Assembly (NCBI GenBank): GCA_964391195.1
Contig: CAYMLG010000003.1
Span: 1 to 64,000 of the forward strand
Source: JAAYXE01 sp964391195
GTDB taxonomy: Bacteria > Chloroflexota > Anaerolineae > Anaerolineales > UBA4823
Reading direction: 5' to 3'
Length of the DNA: 64,000 nucleotides
The translations under genes were made by a program, and so were the position numbers. The notes beneath the pieces are model-generated. The model was not told the DNA's origin, ran no database searches, and saw nothing but the letters and a program-made list of their open reading frames with translations. Positions 42,801 to 51,143 of this stretch are shown one piece after another (position 1 is the first letter of the stretch; every line of letters begins with the position of its first letter).

Positions 42801-43479
42801 GTTCGGCTACACCTTTTACCTTAATTGGCTCCAGGAGGCGAACGCTGAAAATGCCGCGTACGAAACGATACACGCTGTGCGAGATGAGAATCCCATCCTC
42901 CGGCGCCGCGCTCTGCAGCCTGGAAGCCAGGTTGACCGTCTCACCCACTACAACGAGCTCTCCGGCCTGGCGCTCGCCTAAAGCGCCAACGACCACCTCC
43001 CCGGTCGTGATTCCCACTCGCATCGCCAGACGGGCGTTCAACTCTCGCTCGAAAGTCCGGTTGATCTCATGTAATCGCTGCCGCATCGCCAACGCCGCCC
43101 GAATCGCTCGCTCCGGATCGTCTTCTTGAGCATTGGGGAGTCCAAAGACGGCCATCACCGCATCCCCGATGTATTTCTCGACAACTCCACCGTGTTGTTG
43201 AATGGTGTCCTTCCAGGCGGCGAAGTATGTTTTCAGCAGTTCGCGGACATCCTCTGGATCCAACTGCATAAACAACCTGGTATGCTCCACCAGGTCGGCA
43301 AACAGCACGGTGACCTGTTTGCGCTGCTCGCTGTGAGCTGCAGCTTCCAGGAGAGATAGCTTATCACGCAGCGGCTCGAGCGCGGCATCGATCACCTCAT
43401 CCCCCAGGTTCTGTCGCTGCGCTTCGAGCGCGTCGATTGCCTGTCTGATTTTCTCGATCTCGGATCCGGCCTGTGACAT
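39889..43479 (-). CDS. Class III adenylate/guanylate cyclase-AAA-TPR signalling protein
   Basis: Cytosolic multidomain protein of about 1196 residues. A short coiled coil (about 1-50) precedes a class III nucleotide cyclase domain (about 55-220; VTVLFADLVEHT and GDAVMAVFG hold the two metal Asp, VEKYIGD the base-binding Lys, VNLASRLQ the Asn/Arg pair). The AAA/STAND ATPase follows (Walker A GEAGIGKSRLIYEF near 290), then about 450 residues of TPR repeats. The Lys suggests ATP rather than GTP as substrate. Such proteins are common in Chloroflexota and mycobacteria. ATG 43479 is preferred to TTG 43500. No cAMP effector gene is adjacent. Confidence 0.88.
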   Translation of the reverse strand: MSQAGSEIEKIRQAIDALEAQRQNLGDEVIDAALEPLRDKLSLLEAAAHSEQRKQVTVLFADLVEHTRLFMQLDPEDVRELLKTYFAAWKDTIQQHGGVVEKYIGDAVMAVFGLPNAQEDDPERAIRAALAMRQRLHEINRTFERELNARLAMRVGITTGEVVVGALGERQAGELVVVGETVNLASRLQSAAPEDGILISHSVYRFVRGIFSVRLLEPIKVKGVAEQLQVYLVLEAKPRTFRISTRGVEGIETRMIGREADLLRLQNTFWEVIEDRQCQIITIVGEAGIGKSRLIYEFDNWLELLPESVYYFKGRAYASTRNTPYSLLRSMFAFRFEIQNSDPPELVMDKIVRGISEVLAENEANAKKAHFIGELLGFEMAGNERQESAVQARQFREQALVYLGEYFRALAQKDPVVVLLEDIHWADDSSLDLIHWIDGSLAKSPLLVICTARPGLYQRRPNWGEGLLFYHRMDLRPLSKHESQGLVREILKRAENIPFELREMVVDRADGNPFFIEEGIKLLIEEGVIEKTSERWRIHTDQLAGIKIPATLAGVLQARLDALGTRERSLLQRAAVIGRIFWDQAVEFLVGQDGPATQGNTDSAREILLELRNREIVYQRERSSFQETHEYLFKHILMRDVAYESLLKRQRRTYHARAAEWLEGITQRNQQGDAYAVSVAQHWEQAGKRSTASAWYRRAGKHAAARYANAEAVYALTKALELTPEADHLSRFQIYLERERVLDRLGDRERQVEDLASLAKLGEILDDPSYQADAALRRANFAFNTGAYEEAAAAAQEAVSLAHQAGAVEKEAEGYHIWGSALDFQLTSPEALEKLEQALKLARAARMVNLEADVLMSLGPHFSDLNQYEQARTYLSAALEIYQQLNDRWGEGRTLSNLGVTYWGEGSYSEAKTYFEAAMQAMREIGSRRGEGIMLGNLGVIAHEQLDYAASRRYQLQALEVNREIRNLHSCCINLGNLAEAERDLGNLLEAREYYEQALQLAQELGLVQNHSAILISFAVLKEYLGEVAAAVEDAQQGLILARQANSTMYEASGMHRLGHLFCSAGRHADAWAHFQKALDLQRSLGLETRAVEAQAGLANVSLAEGDLGGALHLVEEILDYLKGHELLGAEEPSRVYLICSEVLKANGDPRLKDMLEASHQFLQTQAARIKEEEIRRTFLEQIPWNRQLLELWSEV

Positions 43480-43681
43480 GATTCCAGTTAAGAAGAGCAA
43501 CTACGCTTACCCAATGGGCTTCTTAAGAGTCGTACTGCGGCATTTATCCCATTATAGACCATATTGATCGCAGTTAGACGCGAGACCTGAAGTCATTGTC
43601 GGGCGATCGCGGCTTCCTAATCGCTTTGTTCTTCACCAGCGCATCGCGGCCGGTAGACGATAGCCGGTCAGAACAAACCGA

Positions 43682-44863
43682 TCAGCTTTCACATCCCACT
43701 CCGTCATGGTCACCATCAAATCGGTGAGGGTCGGGAGAGAGCACCCGAAACCGCCTATATGGAATATCCCCACAGTCCAGATCTCCTACTTGAGATTTTG
43801 GTGGTATGCAAACGTCAGGGTAGGCAGGATCGCAATCACCGCTTCCGCCTAGGGAATTTCCACTGCCCGAGACTCCGCTGCTTACAGGCGGGTTTGTTGG
43901 TGGAGGGACAACAACTTGCGGAACAGGAGTAGGCGCCCACAGACCGGCGAGGCTTTCCCTGGCTGATTGCTCCGCCGCGGCAAATGTCCTCTCACAAGCC
44001 ACATCCGGCGGATAAGTGACAGGGTTTGCAAATCCTTGCCTGACGAGTTCGTAGTTCACGAAAGTATTCCCAACAAATACGTAACGGAGCAAACGACCAT
44101 AGCGATCTGTTTCCGACACATCCTTAACCAACGTCACGGTCTCCCCGCTGACCAGTCCCGCATTTTTAACGCTTGCTTCTTTACCGAAGTATTCAATCTG
44201 TGTCGTCATTTCAGGCGTATCGATTCCAATATAGCGCACCCGATACACCTGCCCATTGATCTCCACATCAATTGTGTCCCCATCGACTACATGCGTCACC
44301 CGCCCTTGTTGGCGCTCCGTATCTATTGGTACGCATGCGGCTGCATCGATGGCAGGAATAGCGATTGGATTGGGAGTAGCGGTGTTGGTGTTGGTTGGCA
44401 CGGGGGTATTTGTGGACGTAGCCGTCGGTGAAGGGGTAGTTGTAGCTGTTGGAGTTGGCGAAGGCGTGGTTGTGATGGTTGCTGTCAGACGGGCTGCGTC
44501 CGTAGCGAGCGCAATCGCTTCTACAGTCGCCTCTCTGCGAAAACTTGATACAGAACTGGATGAGACCGACAGGCCAAACAGGAAGAACAAGAAAGTGAAG
44601 AATAATCCACCCCCAAGTGCAAACGGGCGGTTCGCCTTGCTTGAGATCGCTCTCCAAATCCTGGCCTCGGGTTTAAGCAACCATAAGAAGAGAAGAAAAC
44701 TAAGAACAGGAGCCAGACAAATAACCATGGACACAAAAGGCCCCGTTCCGCCTTCGATTCTCAGCAATCGAAAGATGACATTATCCACCAGGCTGGCAAT
44801 AAGTATCCCTCCCATAGAAATCACTAAAAAAGCGACAAAGCTCAGCAAACAACTCTTTTTCAT
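43682..44863 (-). CDS. Membrane-anchored thermonuclease with excalibur domain
   Basis: 393 residues. Three N-terminal membrane spans (about 5-30, 42-65, 78-102) lead to a Ser/Thr/Pro-rich linker of TPTPTATTTPSPT type (about 130-165). A staphylococcal-nuclease domain follows (about 185-300; VVDGDTIDVEI, RVRYIGIDTPE and DRYGRLLRYV hold the catalytic Asp, Arg and Glu set). A second linker and an excalibur calcium-binding domain (DGDHDGVGCES at the end) complete it. The nuclease is expected outside the cell and may degrade DNA or RNA for nutrition. All key residues look intact. Confidence 0.9.
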   Translation of the reverse strand: MKKSCLLSFVAFLVISMGGILIASLVDNVIFRLLRIEGGTGPFVSMVICLAPVLSFLLFLWLLKPEARIWRAISSKANRPFALGGGLFFTFLFFLFGLSVSSSSVSSFRREATVEAIALATDAARLTATITTTPSPTPTATTTPSPTATSTNTPVPTNTNTATPNPIAIPAIDAAACVPIDTERQQGRVTHVVDGDTIDVEINGQVYRVRYIGIDTPEMTTQIEYFGKEASVKNAGLVSGETVTLVKDVSETDRYGRLLRYVFVGNTFVNYELVRQGFANPVTYPPDVACERTFAAAEQSARESLAGLWAPTPVPQVVVPPPTNPPVSSGVSGSGNSLGGSGDCDPAYPDVCIPPKSQVGDLDCGDIPYRRFRVLSPDPHRFDGDHDGVGCES

Positions 44864-45006
44864 AAGGCCAAACTACTCCTCTCATCAGAATAATCAATGA
44901 AATCATTTGCGAACGGGTTTGATGAAGTAAATTGGGTCTGCCTGGAAACAGGTCGTTCTAGATAAACACAGCGCCCCCCTGTGTTCCTACCTATTCACAA
45001 CGAAAA

Positions 45007-45050
45007 AGATACGAAATAGTTACTATATCAGATACGAAACCGGTAACTGT
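45007..45050. repeat. Direct repeats upstream of the nuclease gene
   Basis: AGATACGAAATAGTTACT starts at 45007 and AGATACGAAACCGGTAACT at 45030. The first ten bases are identical and the copies are 23 bases apart, about two helical turns, 145-190 bases upstream of the nuclease ATG. A regulator binding site is possible. The same 278-base region has an imperfect C/G hairpin at 45062-45085 that may end the sulfatase-fold gene. Confidence 0.4.
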
Positions 45051-45141
45051 TCGCGACTAAGCCCCCCTAGAAGGTTTTCCAGGGGGTACTAGATAAGGTC
45101 TAATAACTTGATCAATGCAGATGAGGAGCGGCGTAACAAAT

Positions 45142-46722
45142 TCAGTTTAGCTCACATTCGTCTATGACCGGGCGACGGGTGATATTCTTACTGGTGAAGC
45201 TTTCGTCGGCGAGCAGCGGCAGATCTGTCCCAAAATAAGCGTTGAACACCACCCGGAAGCTGTTGATGGGGGTGATGGTGGGGTAGAGCATCTGGCGCGC
45301 TTTCTGATTCACGAAGAATGCGCTGAGGTTTTTAAAGCGGTTGGGACCATACTGGCCGTGATCCCCTTCCAAAATAATCACCGGCGGTGTGCCTGGTCGA
45401 TTCAAAATCTGTTTGAGTATAGGCAGAATACGGCTGTTTATAAACTGCACCTGCCCGGTATAGCCTCGCACGCGGTAATCCTTATCAATAGGGCCATTTT
45501 GCTCGCCGCTGTAATAACCGGGATCGGAACGAATGGAGCCATCCGGCGCGAAGACAAAGGGGGTGTGCGGGATCAAGATGTGAACGAAGGCAAAGGTGGG
45601 TTCAGGAAGCCGGGACACCTGGGAGAGCTGCTCCAACAACGATAGCTGGCGCCGGATATGATCGCCGAAGGGGAATTTCACGTAGCGGAGTAAACCGTCT
45701 GAAGCCCGGGCCTGCCTCTCCACCCACGGCATAAGCGCGGTGCTTTTCAGCAGCATGGCTTCGAACGGGTTAATATCGCTCAATGGAGGATTATCCTGAT
45801 CCGGGCTCAAGTAGACCGAGGCATCGGTTATTTCACTCCAGCCATAACCTGTTTCGAATGCGACAGTATGGTATCCGAGCATTTCGAGATACGCCCGCAC
45901 CCGATTGTGATGGATCAGGCTGCTGAAGATCTCCTCATCCAGGCGAGGAACTTCAAGCTGTTCTTGAATCGAAGTCAGGTATTCCATATTCAGCGTCGAA
46001 GAAAGGGACTGCATCGTGTAATCGTAGTTGCTGTGGCTGCAGTCGATCACCTCAAACCCCAGCGAGGCCAGTTCATCTAGAAAGGGAGTGTTATCAAAAC
46101 CGAAGTCGGATTGCAGGGCATCACTACGCGTGTAACTGTCCAGAACGATAAAGTAAATATCGGGCAGCGCGCCCTCGGGCGGGTTCAGGGTGGTTTCGAG
46201 CGGAAGAGCCGAGATAACCGGCTGCTGTTCTGTACCGGTCAGGGGCAGAACCGGGCCGGAAGACCAGCTCAAGATTCTGTAGACAGGGTAGATGAGCAGA
46301 AAAACGCCAAGCAAGTTAAAGGTGGCAGTGAAAGGCTGGTACTCTCCAATTTTCTTCAACAGAAGCCAGCCCCACAAACCTGCGATGGCGAGAAAGAGCA
46401 GACCAAGGATAAGTTCCAATAGATAGGGTTCGCTCTGCTCGATCACCTGCACGGAAACCGGGCCGGATAGAGCCCTTAGCACATGCCCGTAGGAAAAGAA
46501 AAGAAGCACCACCACACTGGTAAGCAGAGCCGCCCTTGCCTGATGACGCAAGACAAGCCACAGCGCCGCCAGGAGCAGAAGCCCGCCGGCCAGAGAAAAT
46601 ATCAGCGCGCGGAAAGAACTTTCCGCGCTGATCTCACCGAGATTATGGGACAGCAGAGTCAGGACGGGGAAAGCGGAAAACAGGAATGGGTGAAGTGGAA
46701 GTCGTCTGAATAAAGCCGGCAT
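45142..46722 (-). CDS. Membrane-anchored sulfatase-fold hydrolase/transferase
   Basis: 526 residues. Four or five N-terminal membrane spans (to about residue 160) precede an extracytoplasmic alkaline-phosphatase-superfamily domain. PDIYFIVLDSYTRSDAL near 190 carries a metal Asp and ILEGDHGQYG near 450 the Asp-His pair. The Cys/Ser-x-Pro-x-Arg formylglycine signature of true sulfatases is not visible, so a phosphoglycerol, phosphoethanolamine or similar transferase acting on surface polymers is as likely as a sulfatase. RBS GGAG precedes the ATG. A single-gene unit. Confidence 0.8.
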   Translation of the reverse strand: MPALFRRLPLHPFLFSAFPVLTLLSHNLGEISAESSFRALIFSLAGGLLLLAALWLVLRHQARAALLTSVVVLLFFSYGHVLRALSGPVSVQVIEQSEPYLLELILGLLFLAIAGLWGWLLLKKIGEYQPFTATFNLLGVFLLIYPVYRILSWSSGPVLPLTGTEQQPVISALPLETTLNPPEGALPDIYFIVLDSYTRSDALQSDFGFDNTPFLDELASLGFEVIDCSHSNYDYTMQSLSSTLNMEYLTSIQEQLEVPRLDEEIFSSLIHHNRVRAYLEMLGYHTVAFETGYGWSEITDASVYLSPDQDNPPLSDINPFEAMLLKSTALMPWVERQARASDGLLRYVKFPFGDHIRRQLSLLEQLSQVSRLPEPTFAFVHILIPHTPFVFAPDGSIRSDPGYYSGEQNGPIDKDYRVRGYTGQVQFINSRILPILKQILNRPGTPPVIILEGDHGQYGPNRFKNLSAFFVNQKARQMLYPTITPINSFRVVFNAYFGTDLPLLADESFTSKNITRRPVIDECELN

Positions 46723-46850
46723 GTTTCTCCATCTATAAGTCCAAATTAGAGATCAGGAAATTACTATATAAAATTTCTTGTCCCCAATCAATGGGGGTTT
46801 TCCCGAATACAAGTAGGGCTTTCCCTATAAACAGAGTTGATTGAACGCAG

Positions 46851-46908
46851 TTAATTAATCAAACGAATTAATTAATTTCTTGCTAAATCTCAGAGTTTCG
46901 GGTATGAT
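46851..46908 (+). promoter_or_regulatory. Promoter and AT-rich operator of the sugar operon
   Basis: TTGCTA at 46880-46885, 17-base spacer, TATGAT at 46903-46908. Immediately upstream is the inverted repeat TTAATTAAT (46851-46859), spacer, ATTAATTAA (46867-46875). AT-rich palindromes are usual ROK-family sites, and a ROK regulator is encoded at 53386. The remaining DNA back to the sulfatase-fold gene (46723-46850) shows nothing else I can name. Confidence 0.5.
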
Positions 46909-46969
46909 TTGCACATTCTCCAGAAACTTGTAGAGTTTTAATAACAGGCATTCCCTATTCAATCCGCAA

Positions 46970-47015
46970 GTTATCCGAACCGGATTCCCCCGCGCAGGAC
47001 TCTGGTTTGGATAAC
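46970..47015 (+). promoter_or_regulatory. Leader hairpin of the sugar operon
   Basis: GTTATCCGAACC (46970-46981) pairs with GGTTTGGATAAC (47004-47015), 12 bp with one G-T, within a leader of about 280 bases between the predicted promoter and the first gene. No T-run follows, so it is not a clear attenuator. Leader class unknown. Confidence 0.35.
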
Positions 47016-47196
47016 TGCTGCTGTATCAGAGACCAGATCGCTGATCGGAGATTACGCGCATAGAAGCGCTTCCCCACCCTTCCGACCACCAAATTCTGGA
47101 GCAGACCACTAATCTTGCAGTTCGTTTGTTTATCGACCTGGATCAAGGAGCAAACCCGTTGTTCTGTTTGCACAGGCGCTTGAAGAGGAAAATCAG

Positions 47197-48021
47197 GTGA
47201 CAACAACAATAACTGCCACTCCAAAACCTCGCACGTCTCAGAAACCACGCAAGCTAAAGGATTTCAGCGAAGGCTCCAGAAATCTGCGAAATATCATGAT
47301 GATCGGATCGGTCCTGGGGGGAATTCTTATCTGGTATTTGCTATCCAAGCATCCGGTGATTGGGATCATCCTGGCCGGCCCTGATGATGTAATCAACAAG
47401 GGTCTGGCTGAAGAATGGAGCGCCGGTCGATTGCAAGCCAATATCGTCGTCTCTCTCTGGCGGGTGCTCGCCGGTTGGACCCTGGCGTTTCTGGCTGCAG
47501 TCCCCACGGCGTTCCTCATGGGCTGGTACAACAAATTCAAAAATATCGTGGATCCCTGGATCCAATTCATGCGCACCATCCCCCCGATCGCCCTTATCCC
47601 CCTGGTCATCCTGTTTATGGGCATCGGTGAGGAGGCCAAGCTGACTGTCATCTTCGTCGCCGCCTTCTTGGTCATGGTCGTCACCATCTACCAGGGGGTT
47701 CGCACCATCGACTTGACCCTCGTCAAGGCGGCTTACACCTTCGGCGCTTCCGATTTCGATATCTTCTTCCGCGTAATCGTCCCGGCTTCATTCCCGTTCA
47801 TCCTGGTGGCCTCGCGCCTCGGAATCTCCACCGGCCTGACCACCCTGATCGCCGCCGAGCTGACCGGAACCATCTACGGGCTGGGCAATATGATCCAGGA
47901 AGCTCAGCTCTACTTCCGCATGGACAAAGTCATGCTGGGCATCATCTGCATCGGCATCATCGGCTTTATCCTGGACCGCCTGATACTGCTCCTGGAAAAG
48001 AAATTGACCCGCTGGCAGTAA
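47197..48021 (+). CDS. TauC/SsuC-type ABC transporter permease
   Basis: Permease of 274 residues from the nitrate/sulfonate/taurine/thiamine-precursor importer group. About six spans, with the EAA loop as VKAAYTFGASDFDIFFRVIVPASFPF near residue 170. The N-terminus is a hydrophilic extension of about 25 residues. Start GTG 47197 with AGAGGAA 6 bases upstream. First gene of a six-gene operon whose ATPase follows after 13 bases and whose binding protein is last. The ligand cannot be read from sequence; the context points to a carbohydrate or sugar acid rather than a sulfonate. Confidence 0.9.
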   Translation: MTTTITATPKPRTSQKPRKLKDFSEGSRNLRNIMMIGSVLGGILIWYLLSKHPVIGIILAGPDDVINKGLAEEWSAGRLQANIVVSLWRVLAGWTLAFLAAVPTAFLMGWYNKFKNIVDPWIQFMRTIPPIALIPLVILFMGIGEEAKLTVIFVAAFLVMVVTIYQGVRTIDLTLVKAAYTFGASDFDIFFRVIVPASFPFILVASRLGISTGLTTLIAAELTGTIYGLGNMIQEAQLYFRMDKVMLGIICIGIIGFILDRLILLLEKKLTRWQ

Positions 48022-48034
48022 TGGGATAATCGAT

Positions 48035-48814
48035 ATGGCAGACCCATTAATCAAAATCGACCATGTGTATAAAACCTTTAAAGGCGTCAGTGGGGATATT
48101 GAGGCGCTGAAGGACGTCAATCTACACATTGACGAGAACGAATTTATCTGCATCGTCGGTCCTTCGGGTTGCGGCAAGACGACTTTGCTGAATATCCTGG
48201 CCGGATTGGAGACCTACGATTCGGGCAGCGTCACCATGAATGACGAACCCATCATCGGTCCGGGCATCGATCGAGGGGTGATCTTCCAGCAGTACGCTTT
48301 ATTCCCCTGGTTGACAGTGCGCAAAAATATGGAGTTTGGGCTGAAATATCGCCACTACTCCAAAGAGAAGAAAAAAGAAATCATCGACTACTACATGGAA
48401 ATGGTGGGGCTGACCGAGTTCGCCAACGCTTATCCGAAGGAACTGTCCGGCGGTATGAAACAGCGAGTTGCGATTGCTCGCGGGTATGCCACCTCGCCCA
48501 AAGTGCTGCTCATGGACGAACCGTTTGGCGCGCTGGATGCCCAAACCCGGGCGCAGCTGCAAGAAGACCTGCTGCGGACCTGGGAGGTGGAGCGGAAAAC
48601 CTGCTTCTTCATCACCCATGATGTGGAAGAAGCCGTGCTGCTATCTCAAAGGGTTGTGTTGATGAGCGCTCGGCCCGGGAGAGTCAAAGAGACGATCAAA
48701 GTCGATCTACCTTACCCGCGCAATCAGGAGACCAAGATCCTACCCAGGTTTAACGAAATCAAAAACTATATCTGGGCCAACGTCTACCAGGAATATCTGT
48801 CGGTCAAGAAATGA
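48035..48814 (+). CDS. TauB/SsuB-type ABC transporter ATP-binding protein
   Basis: ATPase of 259 residues. Walker A GPSGCGKTTLLNILAG near residue 43, Q-loop VIFQQYALFPWLTV near 83, signature ELSGGMKQRVAIARGYA near 138, Walker B VLLMDEPFGALDAQTRAQLQ near 160, H-loop FFITHDVEEAV. The sequence is close to SsuB and TauB. Its stop overlaps the next start (ATGA), so it is translationally coupled to the phosphoglucose isomerase gene, a strong sign that importer and enzyme serve one pathway. Confidence 0.94.
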   Translation: MADPLIKIDHVYKTFKGVSGDIEALKDVNLHIDENEFICIVGPSGCGKTTLLNILAGLETYDSGSVTMNDEPIIGPGIDRGVIFQQYALFPWLTVRKNMEFGLKYRHYSKEKKKEIIDYYMEMVGLTEFANAYPKELSGGMKQRVAIARGYATSPKVLLMDEPFGALDAQTRAQLQEDLLRTWEVERKTCFFITHDVEEAVLLSQRVVLMSARPGRVKETIKVDLPYPRNQETKILPRFNEIKNYIWANVYQEYLSVKK

Positions 48815-50094
48815 TCACCACACTCGATTTGTCCGGCATCCAGGCCTACCTACCCACTGAAGAGATCGAACGGGCAATTCGGGCCAATATCCAGGTGATC
48901 AACCGTGTGCTCCGGGGTAAAGTGGGCGGCCCGGCAGATCTGGGGTGGTTCTCCCCCAGCCGTTGGACAAAGCACGAGTTGGTCGATCAAATCCTCTCGC
49001 TTGCCGGGAGGATCCGGACGGATGGCGAAGTGTTCGTCCTGATCGGGGTCGGAGGCTCGAACCGTGGAGCCCAAAGCGTTATCGAACCGTTGGGCGACCG
49101 GCAGGTAAAAATCATCTACGCCGGGGATAATCTCTCTTCGCAGGCTTTGAAGCACACCCTGGAGCAAATCGAGGGCCGGTCCACCTATCTGAACCTGATC
49201 GCCAAAGACTTCAACACTCTGGAGCCCGGCATCGCCTTCCGCTTTCTTCGCCAATACATGGAACGGGTGTACGGCGCGGCAGCCCGGGAACGCATCATCG
49301 TGACCGGCAGCCCGGGCTTGGGGCAGTTACAGGCTTTCAGCCAGGATTACGGATGCGCCTGCCTGCCCTTTCCCGAAGATATGGGGGGGCGCTTCAGCGT
49401 AATCTCGCCTGTTGGCTTGTTACCCATGGCCGTGGCCGGGGTAAATATCCGGCAGCTCATCGATGGAGCCAGCGCTGCGGAGCACGAGCTCCTGGCAGTT
49501 GATCCGGTCGCCAACCTGGCCTGCCAATACGCAACCGCACGCAACCTCCTGTTCAATCAGCGTTTTGTCATCGAAAACCTGGTCACCCTGGAACCGAGCC
49601 TGTCCTATTTTGGTCGATGGTGGCTCCAACTGTTCGCGGAAAGCGAGGGCAAGAATCAGCGCTGCGTTTTCCCCATAGCCAGCGCTTATTCGGAGGACCT
49701 ACATGCATCCGGGCAGTATATCCAGGAGGGGAGGCGCATGATCATGGAGACGTTTATCGAGGCGCGCTTCTCTAACCCGGATCTGGTCATCCAGCCCAGC
49801 CAGGTAGATGATGGCTTCCGGTATCTCGATCACAGGCCCTACGACGACCTAAACGCCGCCGTTTACCAGGCCGCTTACACCGCCCATAGCCAGGGAGGCG
49901 TGCCCTGCTTCCAGTTCCGCTGCAGTGAACTGACCCCGCGAACATTTGGAGAGCTGTTCTACATCTTCATGCTGAGCTGTTGTATTTCAGCCATGCTGAT
50001 CGAGGTGAACCCGTTTGGGCAACCTGGTGTGGAAGCGTACAAACGGAATATGTACCGCTTCCTCGGAAAACCATCGCAGGAGAAGAGGCCGTGA
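48811..50094 (+). CDS. pgi: Phosphoglucose isomerase (Firmicute type)
   Basis: 427-residue aldose-ketose isomerase of hexose-6-phosphates. Motifs agree with the short Bacillus-type enzyme: IGVGGSNRGAQS near residue 80, DMGGRFSVISPVG near 190, FAESEGKNQ near 275, AYSEDLHASGQYIQEGRR near 290 with the catalytic His, and EVNPFGQPGVEAYK near 395 where the usual Asp of NPFDQPG is Gly. It is locked into the operon by overlapping stop-start signals on both sides. Its inclusion here suggests the pathway yields or uses a hexose phosphate, or that this copy acts on a related sugar phosphate. Confidence 0.9.
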   Translation: MITTLDLSGIQAYLPTEEIERAIRANIQVINRVLRGKVGGPADLGWFSPSRWTKHELVDQILSLAGRIRTDGEVFVLIGVGGSNRGAQSVIEPLGDRQVKIIYAGDNLSSQALKHTLEQIEGRSTYLNLIAKDFNTLEPGIAFRFLRQYMERVYGAAARERIIVTGSPGLGQLQAFSQDYGCACLPFPEDMGGRFSVISPVGLLPMAVAGVNIRQLIDGASAAEHELLAVDPVANLACQYATARNLLFNQRFVIENLVTLEPSLSYFGRWWLQLFAESEGKNQRCVFPIASAYSEDLHASGQYIQEGRRMIMETFIEARFSNPDLVIQPSQVDDGFRYLDHRPYDDLNAAVYQAAYTAHSQGGVPCFQFRCSELTPRTFGELFYIFMLSCCISAMLIEVNPFGQPGVEAYKRNMYRFLGKPSQEKRP

Positions 50095-51143
50095 AACCAA
50101 AAATTGGGATCGTCGGGACCGGAGAGACGGTTGGGATCGCCCATTACCATGCCCTGGGCATCCTTGCCGACGGCAGGGCCGATATTGCCGCAGTCTACGA
50201 CGTAAATCCGGACAGCGCCAACCGCTTCCTGAGGGAACACAATCTGCAGCACGCCCGGTTGTGCGCCAGTTACACCCAACTGCTGGAATGTGTGGATGCA
50301 GTAGACATCTGTACGCCGAACTTCACCCACATTGATTACGTACTGGGCGCCATACAGGCAGAGCGGGCAGTATTGGTTGAAAAACCGCTGGGGCTATCGG
50401 CCAGCGAGAGCCGTCGCGCGGTCCAGGCCCTGGAAGGCAAGCGCATTTTCAACATGGTGGGGTTTGTTTATCGCTACGTAAACGCATTCCAGGAGCTGCG
50501 CAAACTGGTGCAGAACGAAATCGGCCGGGTGTACACCTTCAGCGGATCGACCGGAGGGCGGCGGCTGGCGAACTTCAACCTCCCGGTCGAGTGGCGCATG
50601 GTGCGGAAGTATTCCGGAAGCGGGGCGTTGGGAGATTTCGGCAGCCATCTGGTGGATATTGCTTATTTTGCGGCCGGTCTGGTCTTCGAGACGGTCAGCG
50701 GGATGACGTCCACGGTCATCCCCACCCGCCCTGCCAATGCGGAGGGGATGACACAGGTGGAAAACGACGATCAGGCAGCCTTCATTGCCAGAACGGCCGG
50801 CAATGCCCTGGCAACCTTCACGGTCAGCCGGGTGGGCATGGATGATATGATCCTCTTCGTCGCCGGGGAGGGCGGGCTGGCGCGTGTCAGCCTGGCAAAC
50901 CCCGATTTCGTCCAATATTTGCCGGCCCGGTATGGTGTGTATACCGCCGAGCCAAGAATGCTCCCGGTGCGACCTCAGAAACCGTTCGAAGGTTGGTTCG
51001 AAGCACAGATGAAGGCTTTCATCGACGGCCTGACCGGATGTGAACCCGAGGTGGCGGATATTCGCCAGGGGCACTATGTGGAAAGCGTGCTCGATGCCGT
51101 GGAACAGGCCAGCGCCATGAGCCTGGTAAAGGTGCCGGCATGA
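50091..51143 (+). CDS. Gfo/Idh/MocA-family NAD(P)-dependent oxidoreductase
   Basis: 350-residue dehydrogenase acting on sugars, inositols or their derivatives. The N-terminal Rossmann fold (KPKIGIVGTGETVGIAHYHALG) is followed by the family lysine in VLVEKPLGLSASES near residue 96 and GSGALGDFGSHLVDIAYFAAG near 175 with the catalytic Asp/His. I placed the start at GTG 50091, which overlaps the pgi stop and has AGGAG 8 bases upstream; the frame is open to 49980 but that lies in pgi. Its stop overlaps the next gene's ATG. The oxidised position is not deducible. Confidence 0.92.
   Translation: MKPKIGIVGTGETVGIAHYHALGILADGRADIAAVYDVNPDSANRFLREHNLQHARLCASYTQLLECVDAVDICTPNFTHIDYVLGAIQAERAVLVEKPLGLSASESRRAVQALEGKRIFNMVGFVYRYVNAFQELRKLVQNEIGRVYTFSGSTGGRRLANFNLPVEWRMVRKYSGSGALGDFGSHLVDIAYFAAGLVFETVSGMTSTVIPTRPANAEGMTQVENDDQAAFIARTAGNALATFTVSRVGMDDMILFVAGEGGLARVSLANPDFVQYLPARYGVYTAEPRMLPVRPQKPFEGWFEAQMKAFIDGLTGCEPEVADIRQGHYVESVLDAVEQASAMSLVKVPA

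Noticed and set aside
45142..46722. True arylsulfatase
   Set aside because: The formylglycine motif Cys/Ser-x-Pro-x-Arg is not visible, so I named only the fold.
49980..50090. Upstream extension of the Gfo/Idh dehydrogenase frame
   Set aside because: It lies inside pgi coding sequence, lacks family similarity, and a well-placed SD points to GTG 50091.
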